Of a stretch of DNA of 27,988 bases, positions 1 to 7,865 are shown in pieces. The notes beneath the pieces are model-generated. The model had not been told where the DNA came from. It searched no databases and saw nothing but the letters and a program-made list of their open reading frames with translations. Made by a program: the position numbers and the translations under genes. Location of the stretch: positions 1-27,988 of the forward strand of contig DATGKK010000050.1 of NCBI GenBank assembly GCA_035294725.1, written 5' to 3'. The DNA comes from DATGKK01 sp035294725 (GTDB lineage: Bacteria; Actinomycetota; Acidimicrobiia; Acidimicrobiales; Bog-793). The first letter of the stretch is position 1, and the number at the start of each line of letters is the position of its first letter.

Positions 1-2
1 CT

Positions 3-554
3 GCCCAGTGCGGCCCCGCCGTGGCGGTCTGGCGGGCGCGGATGGCTCCCGAGGGCTTCGACGCCCGCCGCTCGGCTCTCTCCCGCCGTTACAGCTACCT
101 CCTCTGGCGCGCCACGATGGCCGACCCTCTCTTGCGGCCCCGCTCATGGCACGTGCCGGGAGAGCTCGACCTCGGCGCCATGCGCATCGGGGCCGACAGC
201 CTGCTCGGCGAGCACGACTTCGCCGCCTTCTGCCGCCGCCCGCCCGGCCACGACGGCCCCATCACGAGGCGTGTCACCGACGTCCGGCTCCGCACGGCCG
301 CCTGCGGGAGCCGGCTCGCCGTGGAGATCGAGGCGCAGGCCTTCTGCCACCAGATGGTTCGCTCGATCGTCGGCGCCCTCGTGGCGGTCGGCCAGTCCAA
401 GCTCACGGCGGCCGACCTCCTCTCGCTGCTGCGGAGCGGCTCCCGGGCGGGATCGCCGCCGGTGGCTCCCCCTCAGGGCCTGTGCCTCGAGCTCGTCCGC
501 TACCCGCCCGAGCTCGTGCCGGGCGGGATCGTGGGCGGACCTTCTGCCCCCTGA
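3..554 (+). CDS. truA: tRNA pseudouridine synthase A (TruA), C-terminal part, truncated by window edge
   Basis: TruA isomerises uridines 38-40 in the anticodon arm of tRNAs to pseudouridine in the cytoplasm. The reading frame is open from the left edge (codon at position 3) to TGA at 552-554, about 183 codons. It shows the family pattern around the centre of the enzyme (AVAVWRARMAPEGFDARRSALSRRYSYLLWR) and the C-terminal block with EIEAQAFCHQMVRSIVG, where the F-HQMVR-I-G residues are typical of TruA. The catalytic aspartate lies in the N-terminal half of the family and is therefore outside the window. ATG and GTG codons near position 21 are internal and not the start. truA directly before rplM-rpsI is a common actinobacterial arrangement. 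Identity is confident; only the N-terminus is missing. Confidence 0.93.
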   Translation, partial: AQCGPAVAVWRARMAPEGFDARRSALSRRYSYLLWRATMADPLLRPRSWHVPGELDLGAMRIGADSLLGEHDFAAFCRRPPGHDGPITRRVTDVRLRTAACGSRLAVEIEAQAFCHQMVRSIVGALVAVGQSKLTAADLLSLLRSGSRAGSPPVAPPQGLCLELVRYPPELVPGGIVGGPSAP

Positions 555-558
555 CCGT

Positions 559-587
559 TTGCCCGGGGCCCCCGGAGCCATTATCCT
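559..587 (+). promoter_or_regulatory. Promoter of the rplM-rpsI unit
   Basis: TTGCCC (559-564) and TATCCT (582-587) are separated by exactly 17 bp, which is a good housekeeping sigma-factor promoter. It lies in the truA-rplM gap. The predicted transcript start is near 594, giving a leader of roughly 60 nt before rplM. The leader contains the 10-bp palindrome GGACGCGTCC (601-610). Whether this leader takes part in autogenous control by L13 cannot be told from sequence alone. Confidence 0.65.
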
Positions 588-656
588 GGTCGGGCGGCGT
601 GGACGCGTCCATGTGTTCGCGCTCTCGTACCGCAACGGCACGACGAAGGACGGCTT

Positions 657-1109
657 GTGCGCACCTATTCACCCAAACCGAGCGAGATCGAGCGCGTCTG
701 GTACGTCGTCGATGCCGAGGACATGGTGCTCGGGCGGCTCTCGACCGAGGTCGCCCGGATCCTGCGCGGCAAGCACCGGCCGATCTTCGCCCCCCACCTC
801 GACACGGGTGACCACGTCATCGTGGTCAACGCGGCCAAGGTGACCCTCACGGCCGGCAAGGCCGAGAAGGCGTTCGCCTACCGCCACAGCGGCTACCCCG
901 GCGGCCTCACCGCCACGAGCTACTCCGAGCTGCTCCGCACGAGGCCGGAGGAGGTCGTCCGCCGGAGCGTGCGGGGGATGCTCCCGAAAGGGCCGCTCGG
1001 CCGCAAGATGCTCACCAAGCTCAAGGTCTATGCCGGGCCCGAGCACCCGCACGCCGCCCAGATGCCGAAGCCGCTCGAGCTGCCGCACGCGCAGCGCAGG
1101 GCCTCCTGA
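657..1109 (+). CDS. rplM: 50S ribosomal protein L13
   Basis: L13 is an early-assembling protein of the large ribosomal subunit. The 150-residue product matches the family over its whole length: RVWYVVDAEDMVLGRLSTEVA near the N-terminus, the HSGYPGGL segment in the middle, and VRGMLPKGPLGRKMLTKLKVYAGPEHPHAAQ, the classic L13 signature. The start is GTG at 657, preceded by GAAGGA (645-650) with a 6-nt gap, so unlike many genes here it uses a Shine-Dalgarno leader. rpsI follows after 37 nt, the near-universal L13-S9 pair. Transcription probably starts at the 559-587 promoter. Confidence 0.98.
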   Translation: MRTYSPKPSEIERVWYVVDAEDMVLGRLSTEVARILRGKHRPIFAPHLDTGDHVIVVNAAKVTLTAGKAEKAFAYRHSGYPGGLTATSYSELLRTRPEEVVRRSVRGMLPKGPLGRKMLTKLKVYAGPEHPHAAQMPKPLELPHAQRRAS

Positions 1110-1146
1110 GGCCGGCGAGAACGAGGAAGGAAGGGTTCACCAAGCG

Positions 1147-1539
1147 ATGCCGAAGCCGCTCGTCCAGTCGACCGGGCGCCGCAAGGAGGCGGTGGCGCGG
1201 GTGCGCTTCCGCCCCGGCCAGGGCGCCATCACGATCAACCGGCGCCCGTTCGAGGAGTACTTCCCCTCCGCCTCGCATCGCATGCTGGCGAGCCAGCCCC
1301 TTCGCGAGGTGAGCCGGGGCGAGGAGTACGACATCGACGCCACGATCGACGGGGGCGGCGTCTCCGGCCAGGCCGGCGCCCTCCGCCTCGGGATCGCCCG
1401 GGGCCTCGTCGAGATCGACCCTGAGGTGCGCTCCCAGCTGAAGAAGGCCGGCCTCCTCACCCGTGACGCGCGGGAGAAGGAGAGCAAGAAGTACGGCCTG
1501 AAGAAGGCCCGCAAGGCGCCGCAGTACTCCAAGCGCTGA
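1147..1539 (+). CDS. rpsI: 30S ribosomal protein S9
   Basis: S9 sits in the head of the small subunit, and its C-terminal tail reaches the P-site tRNA. The product is 130 residues. It has GRRKEAVARVRFRPG at the N-terminus, the GGGVSGQAGALRLGIARGL core and the invariant C-terminal KKARKAPQYSKR. The frame is open upstream to about 1030, but that stretch overlaps the rplM end and has no S9 character, so ATG 1147 is chosen. Purine-rich AGGAAGGAAGGG (1124-1135) lies 11 nt or more upstream as a rather distant ribosome-binding site. Many actinobacterial S9 proteins carry an acidic N-terminal extension of tens of residues; this one does not. It is co-transcribed with rplM, and glmM follows after 16 nt. 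Confidence 0.97.
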   Translation: MPKPLVQSTGRRKEAVARVRFRPGQGAITINRRPFEEYFPSASHRMLASQPLREVSRGEEYDIDATIDGGGVSGQAGALRLGIARGLVEIDPEVRSQLKKAGLLTRDAREKESKKYGLKKARKAPQYSKR

Positions 1540-1555
1540 GCGACCTGGTCCGCAC

Positions 1556-2911
1556 GTGCCGCCCCGGTTCGGCACCGACGGGATCCGAGGTGTCGCCGGC
1601 ACCGAGCTGACGGCCGAGCTCGCCCTCGCCCTCGGCCGGGCCGCCGCCCGCCTCCTCGAGGGGGGCACCTGGCTCGTCGGCCGGGACACCCGCCAGTCGG
1701 GCCCCATGCTCCAGGCCGCCCTCGCCGCCGGCCTCGCCGCGGAGGGCCGGGACGTCGTCGACCTCGGGGTCCTCCCGACGCCGGGGGTGGCCTGGCTCGC
1801 CTCGAGGCGCAGCCTGCCCGCGGCGGTGATCTCCGCCTCCCACAACCCCTTTGCCGACAACGGGATCAAGCTGCTCGGCCCCGGCGGCACGAAGCTCGAC
1901 CTCGCCACGGAGCAGCGGGTCGAGGAGGTGCTGGAGGCCCTCCTCGGCACCGCCCCGGCGGGATCAGGCGGCCCTGCGGCCGCGGCCGAGACGCCGGCGG
2001 TCGGCTCGGTCTCGGTCGAGCCGGAGGCGTGGCGGGAGTACGCCGCCCATCTCGCGTCGCTCGCCAAGGGCTCGCCGATGCCGGTGGGAGAGGTCGTGGT
2101 CGACTGCGCGAACGGGGCCGCCAGCCTCGTCGCCCCGGCCGTGCTCGAAGCGCTCGGCGTCGACGCCCACGTCATCTTCTGCGAGCCCGACGGCACCAAC
2201 ATCAACCTCGGCTGCGGCTCGACCCACCTCGGGCCGCTCCAGGCGGCGGTGCGGGAGCGGGGCGCCGCCCTCGGCATCGCCTTCGACGGCGACGCCGACC
2301 GCATGCTCGCCGTCGACCACGCCGGGGAGGTCGTCGACGGCGACCACCTCATCGCGATGTTCGCCGCCGCGCTGAGGGGTGAGGGAGAGCTCGCGGGCGA
2401 TGCCGTCGTCGTCACCGTGCTCAGCAACCTCGGCCTCAGGCTCCGGCTCGAGGCGGAGGGGATCGAGGTGGTGGAGACGCCGGTCGGCGACCGGCACGTC
2501 GCCGACGCCCTCGAGGCGGGCGGCTACGTCCTCGGCGGCGAGCAGTCGGGCCATCTCATCTTCCGGCGGCATGCCGCGACCGGCGACGGCATCCTCACCG
2601 CCGTGAAGCTCCTCGAGCTGCTCGGCCGGGACGGCCGGCCCCTCGCCGAGGTGGCGGCCGGGGCGATGACGCGCCTGCCGCAGGTGCTGCTCAACGTGCC
2701 CGTGCCCGAGCCGGAGCGGCTCGACGGCGCCGAGGCGGTCTGGGAGGCGGCGAGGCAGGTGCAGGAGCTGCTCGGCGGCGCCGGGCGGGTCCTGCTCCGC
2801 CGCAGTGGCACCGAGCCCTGCGTGAGGATCATGGTCGAGGCGGGGACCCACGAGCTCGCGGAGGGCTACGCCGCCCAGCTCGCGAAGGTGGTCGAGGTCG
2901 AGCTGGGCTGA
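1556..2911 (+). CDS. glmM: Phosphoglucosamine mutase GlmM
   Basis: GlmM interconverts glucosamine-6-phosphate and glucosamine-1-phosphate, the second step toward UDP-GlcNAc for peptidoglycan. The protein has 451 residues, normal for the family. It starts at GTG 1556 with RFGTDGIRG at residues 4-12. The phosphoserine loop SASHNP has the catalytic Ser at residue 95. The metal loop FDGDADR lies at 243-249 with Asp 244, 246 and 248. The sugar-binding GGEQSGH motif follows, and the phosphate-binding SGTEP begins at residue 417. These distinguish GlmM from other hexose-phosphate mutases. No clear Shine-Dalgarno precedes the GTG, and the gap to rpsI is only 16 nt, so read-through from the ribosomal-protein promoter is likely. 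glmS, which makes its substrate, is next. Confidence 0.97.
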   Translation: MPPRFGTDGIRGVAGTELTAELALALGRAAARLLEGGTWLVGRDTRQSGPMLQAALAAGLAAEGRDVVDLGVLPTPGVAWLASRRSLPAAVISASHNPFADNGIKLLGPGGTKLDLATEQRVEEVLEALLGTAPAGSGGPAAAAETPAVGSVSVEPEAWREYAAHLASLAKGSPMPVGEVVVDCANGAASLVAPAVLEALGVDAHVIFCEPDGTNINLGCGSTHLGPLQAAVRERGAALGIAFDGDADRMLAVDHAGEVVDGDHLIAMFAAALRGEGELAGDAVVVTVLSNLGLRLRLEAEGIEVVETPVGDRHVADALEAGGYVLGGEQSGHLIFRRHAATGDGILTAVKLLELLGRDGRPLAEVAAGAMTRLPQVLLNVPVPEPERLDGAEAVWEAARQVQELLGGAGRVLLRRSGTEPCVRIMVEAGTHELAEGYAAQLAKVVEVELG

Positions 2912-2997
2912 CCGGCCCCGGCCCGCCCGCCCCCGTTGCCCGTCGCCTCCCGAGAGGCGCCCCGACAAGGTGGACGGGCGCCCGCCCGCCGCCTCGG

Positions 2998-3003
2998 TAG
3001 CCT
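2998..3003 (+). promoter_or_regulatory. Candidate leaderless -10 element of glmS
   Basis: TAGCCT ends 7 nt before the ATG of glmS, so transcription would begin at or next to the start codon. No Shine-Dalgarno is present and no convincing -35 is seen at the usual distance. The same hexamer type recurs at several other gene heads in this window. Confidence 0.5.
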
Positions 3004-3010
3004 GTCGCCC

Positions 3011-4885
3011 ATGTGCGGCATCATCGGGGTGACCGGCGTGGACGACCCGATGCGCTCGCTCCTCGACGGCCTCGCCCTCCTCGAGTACCGGGGGTACGAC
3101 TCGGCCGGCGTGGCCCTTATCGCCGAGCCGGGCGAGCGCGCCGGCGGCGACAGGGAGGCCGCCCACCAGCTCTGGCGCGTCCGGGCGGCCGTCCGGGCGC
3201 AATCCATCGCCGAGCTCGAGCGGGCCGCTCCCGCCAGGCCCCCGGCCCGGGCCGGGATCGGCCACACCCGCTGGGCGACCCACGGCGCCCCGACAGAGCC
3301 GAACGCCCACCCCCACCTCGATTGCACGGGCAGGGTCGCCGTCGTGCACAACGGGATCATCGAGAACCACCGGGAGCTCGCCGCCAAGCTGGACGCCGCC
3401 GGCCACCGGCGCACCTCGGAGACCGACACCGAGGTGGTCGCCCACCTCGTCGAGGACGAGCTGGGCGCCGGTTCGACCCTCGCAGAGGCCGTCCGGCGCG
3501 TCGCCGCGGAGCTCCGGGGCGACTTCGCCCTCGCCGTCGTGGACACGGCCGACCCGACGGCGATCGTCGCGACCCGGAACACCTCCCCGCTCATCGTCGG
3601 GCGGACCGACTCGGTCGGCGTCGTCGCCTCCGACATCGCGGCGGTGCTCGGCACGACCCGCGAGCTCTACGCCCTCGCCGACGGCGAGGTCGCCGAGGTC
3701 CGCCCCGGCGAGATCGCCGTGGTCGACGCGGCGGGAGGTCCCGTCGAGCCCGTGGCGATCCGGGTCTCGTGGGGGGTGCAGGCGGCCCAGCGCGAGGGCT
3801 ACGAGGACTTCATGTCGAAGGAGATCCACGAGCAGCCGAGGGCGCTCGCCGACACCCTGCTCGGGCGGCTCCATCCCGGCGGGATGACCGAGCTCGAGGA
3901 GCTCACCGTCACCGAGGACGAGCTGCGGGCCATCGAGCGGGTCGTCGTCGTCGCCTGCGGGTCGAGCTACCACGCCGCACAGATCGGCCGCACCGCGATC
4001 GAGGCCTGGGCCCGGGTGCCGTCGACGGCCGAGATCGCGAGCGAGTTCCGCTACCGCGAGCCCGTCCTCGACGAGCGCACGCTCGTCGTCGCCATCAGCC
4101 AGTCCGGCGAGACCGTCGACACCTACCACGCGCTCCGGGAGGCCAAGCGCCGGGGTGCGCGCACCCTCGTGGTCACGAACGTCGTCGACTCGCTCATGGC
4201 CCGTGAGGCCGACGGGGTCATCTACACCCGGGCCGGACCCGAGGTCGGGGTCGCCTCGACCAAGTGCCACCTCGCCCAGATCGCCCTGTTCCAGGTCTTC
4301 GCCCTCCACCTCGCCCGAGTGCGGGGGACGCTGCCTTCCGACGAGGTGGCCGCCATCGGGGCCGGCATCGCCCGCCTCCCGGGCCTCGTCGCGTCCGCTC
4401 TCGAGCGCAGCGAGGCCTACGCCGAGGTCGCGCGGCGCCTCGCGAAGGTGGACGACGTGTTCTTCCTCGGCCGGCACATCGGGTACGTGATCGCCCAGGA
4501 GGGCGCCCTCAAGCTGAAGGAGCTCGCCTACGTGCGCGCCGAGGCCTACGCGGCCGGGGAGATGAAGCACGGGCCGATCTCGCTCATCGACCGAGAGGCC
4601 GTCGCGGTGGTCGTGGCGACGCGGGGACCGCTGTGGGAGAAGCTCCTCGCCAACGTCGAGGAGCTCCGGGCGAGGGGAGCGACGGTGGTGGCCGTCGCCG
4701 ACGAGGGTGACGAGGAGACGGCCCGCCTCGCCGACCTCGTCCTCGAGGTGCCGGCGACCGACCACCTGCTCTCGCCGGCCGTCTCGGTGGTGCCGCTGCA
4801 GATCCTCGCCTACGCCGTCGCGCGGGCGCGGGGCAACGACGTCGACCGGCCCCGGAACCTCGCAAAGGTCGTCACGGTCGAGTGA
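3011..4885 (+). CDS. glmS: Glutamine--fructose-6-phosphate aminotransferase (isomerizing) GlmS
   Basis: GlmS makes glucosamine-6-phosphate from fructose-6-phosphate and glutamine, the committed step of amino-sugar synthesis. The 624-residue protein begins MCGIIG, with Cys2 as the amidotransferase nucleophile exposed after Met removal. The N-terminal glutaminase half shows GYDSAG, GHTRWATHG, HNGIIEN and SETDTEVVAH. Two SIS sugar-isomerase domains follow, with CGSS at 316-319, SQSGET from 363 and the active-site KHGPI at 519-523. It ends with the family signature RNLAKVVTVE. ATG 3011 is fixed by the catalytic Cys, although the frame is open further upstream. No glmS ribozyme is seen in the 99-nt gap. 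The stop overlaps the acpS start (GTGA). Confidence 0.98.
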   Translation: MCGIIGVTGVDDPMRSLLDGLALLEYRGYDSAGVALIAEPGERAGGDREAAHQLWRVRAAVRAQSIAELERAAPARPPARAGIGHTRWATHGAPTEPNAHPHLDCTGRVAVVHNGIIENHRELAAKLDAAGHRRTSETDTEVVAHLVEDELGAGSTLAEAVRRVAAELRGDFALAVVDTADPTAIVATRNTSPLIVGRTDSVGVVASDIAAVLGTTRELYALADGEVAEVRPGEIAVVDAAGGPVEPVAIRVSWGVQAAQREGYEDFMSKEIHEQPRALADTLLGRLHPGGMTELEELTVTEDELRAIERVVVVACGSSYHAAQIGRTAIEAWARVPSTAEIASEFRYREPVLDERTLVVAISQSGETVDTYHALREAKRRGARTLVVTNVVDSLMAREADGVIYTRAGPEVGVASTKCHLAQIALFQVFALHLARVRGTLPSDEVAAIGAGIARLPGLVASALERSEAYAEVARRLAKVDDVFFLGRHIGYVIAQEGALKLKELAYVRAEAYAAGEMKHGPISLIDREAVAVVVATRGPLWEKLLANVEELRARGATVVAVADEGDEETARLADLVLEVPATDHLLSPAVSVVPLQILAYAVARARGNDVDRPRNLAKVVTVE

Positions 4886-5256
4886 TCCCCGTGATCGGGA
4901 TTGGCATCGACCTCGTCGAGATCGACCGCTTCCGCCGCGTGCTCGAGCGCCGGCCGGGCGTCTCCCGGCGGCTGTTCACCGGCTACGAGCTCGACTCCCT
5001 CGCCCGGCGGGCCGACCCGGTGCCGGGGCTCGCTGCCCGCTTCGCCGCCAAGGAGGCCGTCATGAAGGCCCTCGGGGTCGGCCTCGGCGCCGTCGCCTTC
5101 GGGGACGTCGAGGTGCGCCGGCTGCGAAGCGGCGCCCCGGAGCTGCACCTCTCGGGCAGGGCCGCCACCCTCGCCGGGTCGAAGGGGGTGCGAGCCTGGT
5201 CGGTCTCGCTCACCCACACCGCGAGGACCGCCTCGGCCGTCGTCGTCGCCAGCTAG
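4882..5256 (+). CDS. acpS: Holo-[acyl-carrier-protein] synthase AcpS
   Basis: AcpS transfers the 4'-phosphopantetheine arm from CoA to the serine of acyl carrier proteins, which activates fatty-acid synthesis. The 124-residue product has both signature blocks: GIGIDLVEIDR with the metal-binding Asp10, and FAAKEAVMKALG with Lys57 and Glu58. The C-terminal WSVSLTHT matches the conserved W-VSL-H segment. GTG 4882 overlaps the glmS stop by 4 nt, giving translational coupling. A second in-frame GTG at 4891 would shorten the protein by three residues and cannot be excluded. The glmS-acpS-nnrD-alr order is conserved in Actinomycetota. Confidence 0.95.
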   Translation: MIPVIGIGIDLVEIDRFRRVLERRPGVSRRLFTGYELDSLARRADPVPGLAARFAAKEAVMKALGVGLGAVAFGDVEVRRLRSGAPELHLSGRAATLAGSKGVRAWSVSLTHTARTASAVVVAS

Positions 5257-5266
5257 GACGATCGCC

Positions 5267-6688
5267 GTGCAGCCCGTGCTCACCGCGGAGCAGATGCGTG
5301 AGGTGGACCGCCGGGCCGCCTCGTCCGGCACGCCGACCGAGGTCCTCGTCGCTCGAGCGGGGACGGCCGTGGCGAACGAGGCCCTCCGCATGCTCAGGGG
5401 CGCCTACGGCGCCAGGGTGGTCGTCGTCGCCGGCCGGGGCAACAACGGGGCCGACGGCCGGGTGGCGGCGGCGGTCCTCCGGCGCCGGGGTGCGCAGGTC
5501 CTCGTCCTCGACGCCCGGGAGGCGCCCGCCCGCCTCCCGGCCTGCGACCTCGTGATCGACGCCGCCTACGGCACCGGCTTTCGGGGCGAGTACCTCGCCC
5601 CGGACCCCGGAGCGGCGCCGGTGCTCGCCGTCGACCTCCCGACCGGGGTCGACGCCGACTCCGGGACGGCCGGGGAGGGGGCGGTCGCGGCGGCCGCCAC
5701 GGTGACCTTCGGCGCGCTGAAGCCGGGGCTGCTCGTCGGGGAGGGCCGGCGCCGGGCCGGCCGGGTGAGGCTCGAGCCGATCGGGCTTCCCGTGCCCGGC
5801 CCGGGCGACTGCGACGTCCTCCTCGTCGAGGACGGCGACGTCGCCGAGCTCGTGCCCCGGCGGCCCGCCGAGACGCACAAGTGGGCGACGGCCGTCGCCG
5901 TCGTCGCCGGCTCGCCGGGGATGTACGGGGCGGCGACCTATGTGGCGCGCGCCGCCATGCGGGCCGGTGCCGGCATGGTCCGCCTCGGGATCCCCGGGGC
6001 GGCTCCGGCCGACCTCCCGGTCGCCGAGGCCGTGAGCCGCGCCCTGCCGGCGAGCGGGTTCGACGAGCCCGCGCTCGAGGGGCTCGAGCGCTGCAAGGCG
6101 CTCGTGGTGGGCCCCGGCCTCGGCCCCGAGCGGCCGACCCGGGCGTCGGTGCGCCGCCTCGTCACGAGGGCCCCGGTCCCCGTCGTCGTCGACGCCGACG
6201 GCCTGAGCGCGCTCGGAGGGGAGGCGCAGGCGGCCGAGGTCCTCGCCCCGAGGAGCGCTCCGACGGTGCTCACCCCGCACGACGGCGAGTTCACCCGGCT
6301 CACCGGGAGCCCGCCCGGCGCCGACCGCTTCGCGGCGGTGCGGGGGGCGGCGGCCCGGACCGGAGCGGTCGTCCTCCTCAAGGGGTCGACCACGCTCGTC
6401 GCCGAGCCGTCCGGGCGGCTGCTCGTCTCCACCTCGGGGTCGAGCCGCCTCGCCACCGCCGGCACGGGCGACGTCCTCTCGGGCGTCGTGGGCGCGTTTC
6501 TCGCGAGGGGGCTCGGGCCGCTCGAGGCGGCCGCCCTCGCCGCCCAGGTGCATGGGCGCGCGGCCGAGCTCGGCCCGGCCGAGGGGCTGCTCGCCGGCGA
6601 CCTGCCCGAGCTCGTGGCGGCCGTGCTGAGCCGCGCCCTAGAGGCCGGTGCGGGCCGGCTCGGGCAAGGGGGCGGGCGTGCCGGCTGA
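5267..6688 (+). CDS. nnrD: Bifunctional NAD(P)H-hydrate epimerase / ADP-dependent (S)-NAD(P)H-hydrate dehydratase
   Basis: This protein repairs damaged hydrated NADH/NADPH. The N-terminal YjeF_N domain epimerises the R and S hydrates, and the C-terminal ribokinase-like domain dehydrates the S form using ADP. The 473-residue length fits the fused form. The epimerase nucleotide loop is GRGNNGADG (56-64), and VIDAAYGTGFRG and AVDLPTGVDADSG follow. The dehydratase part contains KWATAVAVVAGSPGMYGAA, LTPHDGEFTRLTG and LKGSTT. The kinase-like GTGDVLSGV begins at 399, whose Asp is the expected catalytic base. GTG 5267 lies 10 nt after the acpS stop. TAGGAC, which includes that stop, sits 7 nt upstream but is a poor -10. 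The 3' end overlaps the alr start. Confidence 0.95.
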   Translation: MQPVLTAEQMREVDRRAASSGTPTEVLVARAGTAVANEALRMLRGAYGARVVVVAGRGNNGADGRVAAAVLRRRGAQVLVLDAREAPARLPACDLVIDAAYGTGFRGEYLAPDPGAAPVLAVDLPTGVDADSGTAGEGAVAAAATVTFGALKPGLLVGEGRRRAGRVRLEPIGLPVPGPGDCDVLLVEDGDVAELVPRRPAETHKWATAVAVVAGSPGMYGAATYVARAAMRAGAGMVRLGIPGAAPADLPVAEAVSRALPASGFDEPALEGLERCKALVVGPGLGPERPTRASVRRLVTRAPVPVVVDADGLSALGGEAQAAEVLAPRSAPTVLTPHDGEFTRLTGSPPGADRFAAVRGAAARTGAVVLLKGSTTLVAEPSGRLLVSTSGSSRLATAGTGDVLSGVVGAFLARGLGPLEAAALAAQVHGRAAELGPAEGLLAGDLPELVAAVLSRALEAGAGRLGQGGGRAG

Positions 6689-7865
6689 GGGGACGCGCCG
6701 GCCCGCCTGGGCGGAGGTCGACCTCTCGGCGGTCCGCCACAACGCGGCGCTGCTCGCGAGCATCGCCGCGCCGGCCCGGCTCTGCGCCGTGGTGAAGGCC
6801 GACGCCTACGGCCACTCGGCCGTCCCGGTGGCCGAAGCGGCCCTCGAGGCGGGAGCCGACGAGCTCGCGGTCGCCCTCGTGGACGAGGGGGCCGAGCTGC
6901 GCGAGCACGGCGTCTCGGCTCCCATCCTCGTGCTGTCCGAGCCCGCACCTCAGGCGATGGAGGAGGCGCTCGCTCTCGGTCTCGTGCCGACCCTCTACAC
7001 GCCCGACGGCGTCGCCGCGGCCCGCAAGGCGGCGGCGGCCCTCGGCGCCGGGGAGCACCGCCCGCCCTTTCCCGTCGAGGTGAAGGTCGACACCGGGATG
7101 CACCGGGTCGGTGCCGCTCCCGGTGAGCTCGCCGGCCTCGTTGCCGAGGTTGCCGCCGCCCCTGAGCTTCGCTACGCAGGGCTCTGGACCCACTTCGCCG
7201 TCTCGGAGCGGCTGGAGGACCCCTTCACCGGCGAGCAGATCGCGACCTTCGAGCGGGCCCGCGCCGAGCTGCGGGCGGCCGGCCTGCCGGAGCCGGGCCG
7301 CTGCCATGCCGCCAACTCGGCGGGGGCGATTGCCTGGCCGGAGGCTCGCTACGACCTCGTCCGCTGCGGGATCGCCCTCTACGGGTACGCCCCCTCGATC
7401 GAGGTCGGCCGCCGGCTCGGCCTCGAGCAGGAGCGGGCGGCGGCCGGGCCGGTGGGGCTCCGGCCCGTGCTCTCGTTGAAGGCGCGGGTGACCCTCGTGC
7501 GCGAGCACGAGGCGGGCGAGCGGCTCTCCTACGGGAGGCTGCGGCCGCTCGAGCAGCGCTCGCTCGTCGCCACCGTGCCGCTCGGGTACGCCGACGGAGT
7601 GCCGAGGCGGTACTTCGAGGCCGGAGGGTGCGTGCTCGTCGGCGGCCGGCGCTGCCCGATCGCGGGCACCGTGACGATGGACCAGCTGCTCGTCGCCTGC
7701 GAGCCGGGCTCGGGCGTGACGGCGGGCGACGAGGCAGTGCTGATCGGCGAGCAGGGGGGCGAGGCGATCACGGCCGACGAGTGGGCCGAGCGGCTCGGGA
7801 CCATCTCCTACGAGGTCCTCACGCGGATCGGCCCCCGCGTCCCGCGGGTCATGAGGGAGCCGTGA
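6678..7865 (+). CDS. alr: Alanine racemase
   Basis: This PLP enzyme interconverts L- and D-alanine to supply D-Ala for peptidoglycan. The 395-residue product shows the PLP-lysine motif AVVKADAYGHSA with Lys40, the TIM-barrel segments VEVKVDTGMHRVG and LWTHFA, the RCGIALYG block, and the C-terminal VPLGYADGVPRR, GTVTMDQ and SYEVLTRIGPRVPR regions. GTG 6678 is preferred. It overlaps the end of nnrD by 11 nt, has AAGGGGG (6666-6672) 5 nt upstream, and puts the first domain at the usual distance from the N-terminus. An ATG at 6648 in the same frame would add ten low-complexity residues. The stop overlaps the next gene's GTG by 4 nt. Confidence 0.96.
   Translation: MPAEGTRRPAWAEVDLSAVRHNAALLASIAAPARLCAVVKADAYGHSAVPVAEAALEAGADELAVALVDEGAELREHGVSAPILVLSEPAPQAMEEALALGLVPTLYTPDGVAAARKAAAALGAGEHRPPFPVEVKVDTGMHRVGAAPGELAGLVAEVAAAPELRYAGLWTHFAVSERLEDPFTGEQIATFERARAELRAAGLPEPGRCHAANSAGAIAWPEARYDLVRCGIALYGYAPSIEVGRRLGLEQERAAAGPVGLRPVLSLKARVTLVREHEAGERLSYGRLRPLEQRSLVATVPLGYADGVPRRYFEAGGCVLVGGRRCPIAGTVTMDQLLVACEPGSGVTAGDEAVLIGEQGGEAITADEWAERLGTISYEVLTRIGPRVPRVMREP

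Noticed and set aside
1030..1146. N-terminal extension of S9 reaching back into rplM
   Set aside because: The extra residues overlap rplM and have none of the acidic character of real actinobacterial S9 extensions; ATG 1147 has purine-rich sequence upstream.
2912..3010. glmS ribozyme in the glmM-glmS gap
   Set aside because: The gap is only 99 nt, very GC-rich and without the known ribozyme core; a leaderless start explains the sequence better.
1964..4765. A very long minus-strand open frame (over 900 codons) antisense to glmM and glmS
   Set aside because: It is a mirror of the codon bias of two certain genes on the plus strand; its product is Arg/Asp/Gly/His-rich with no domain.
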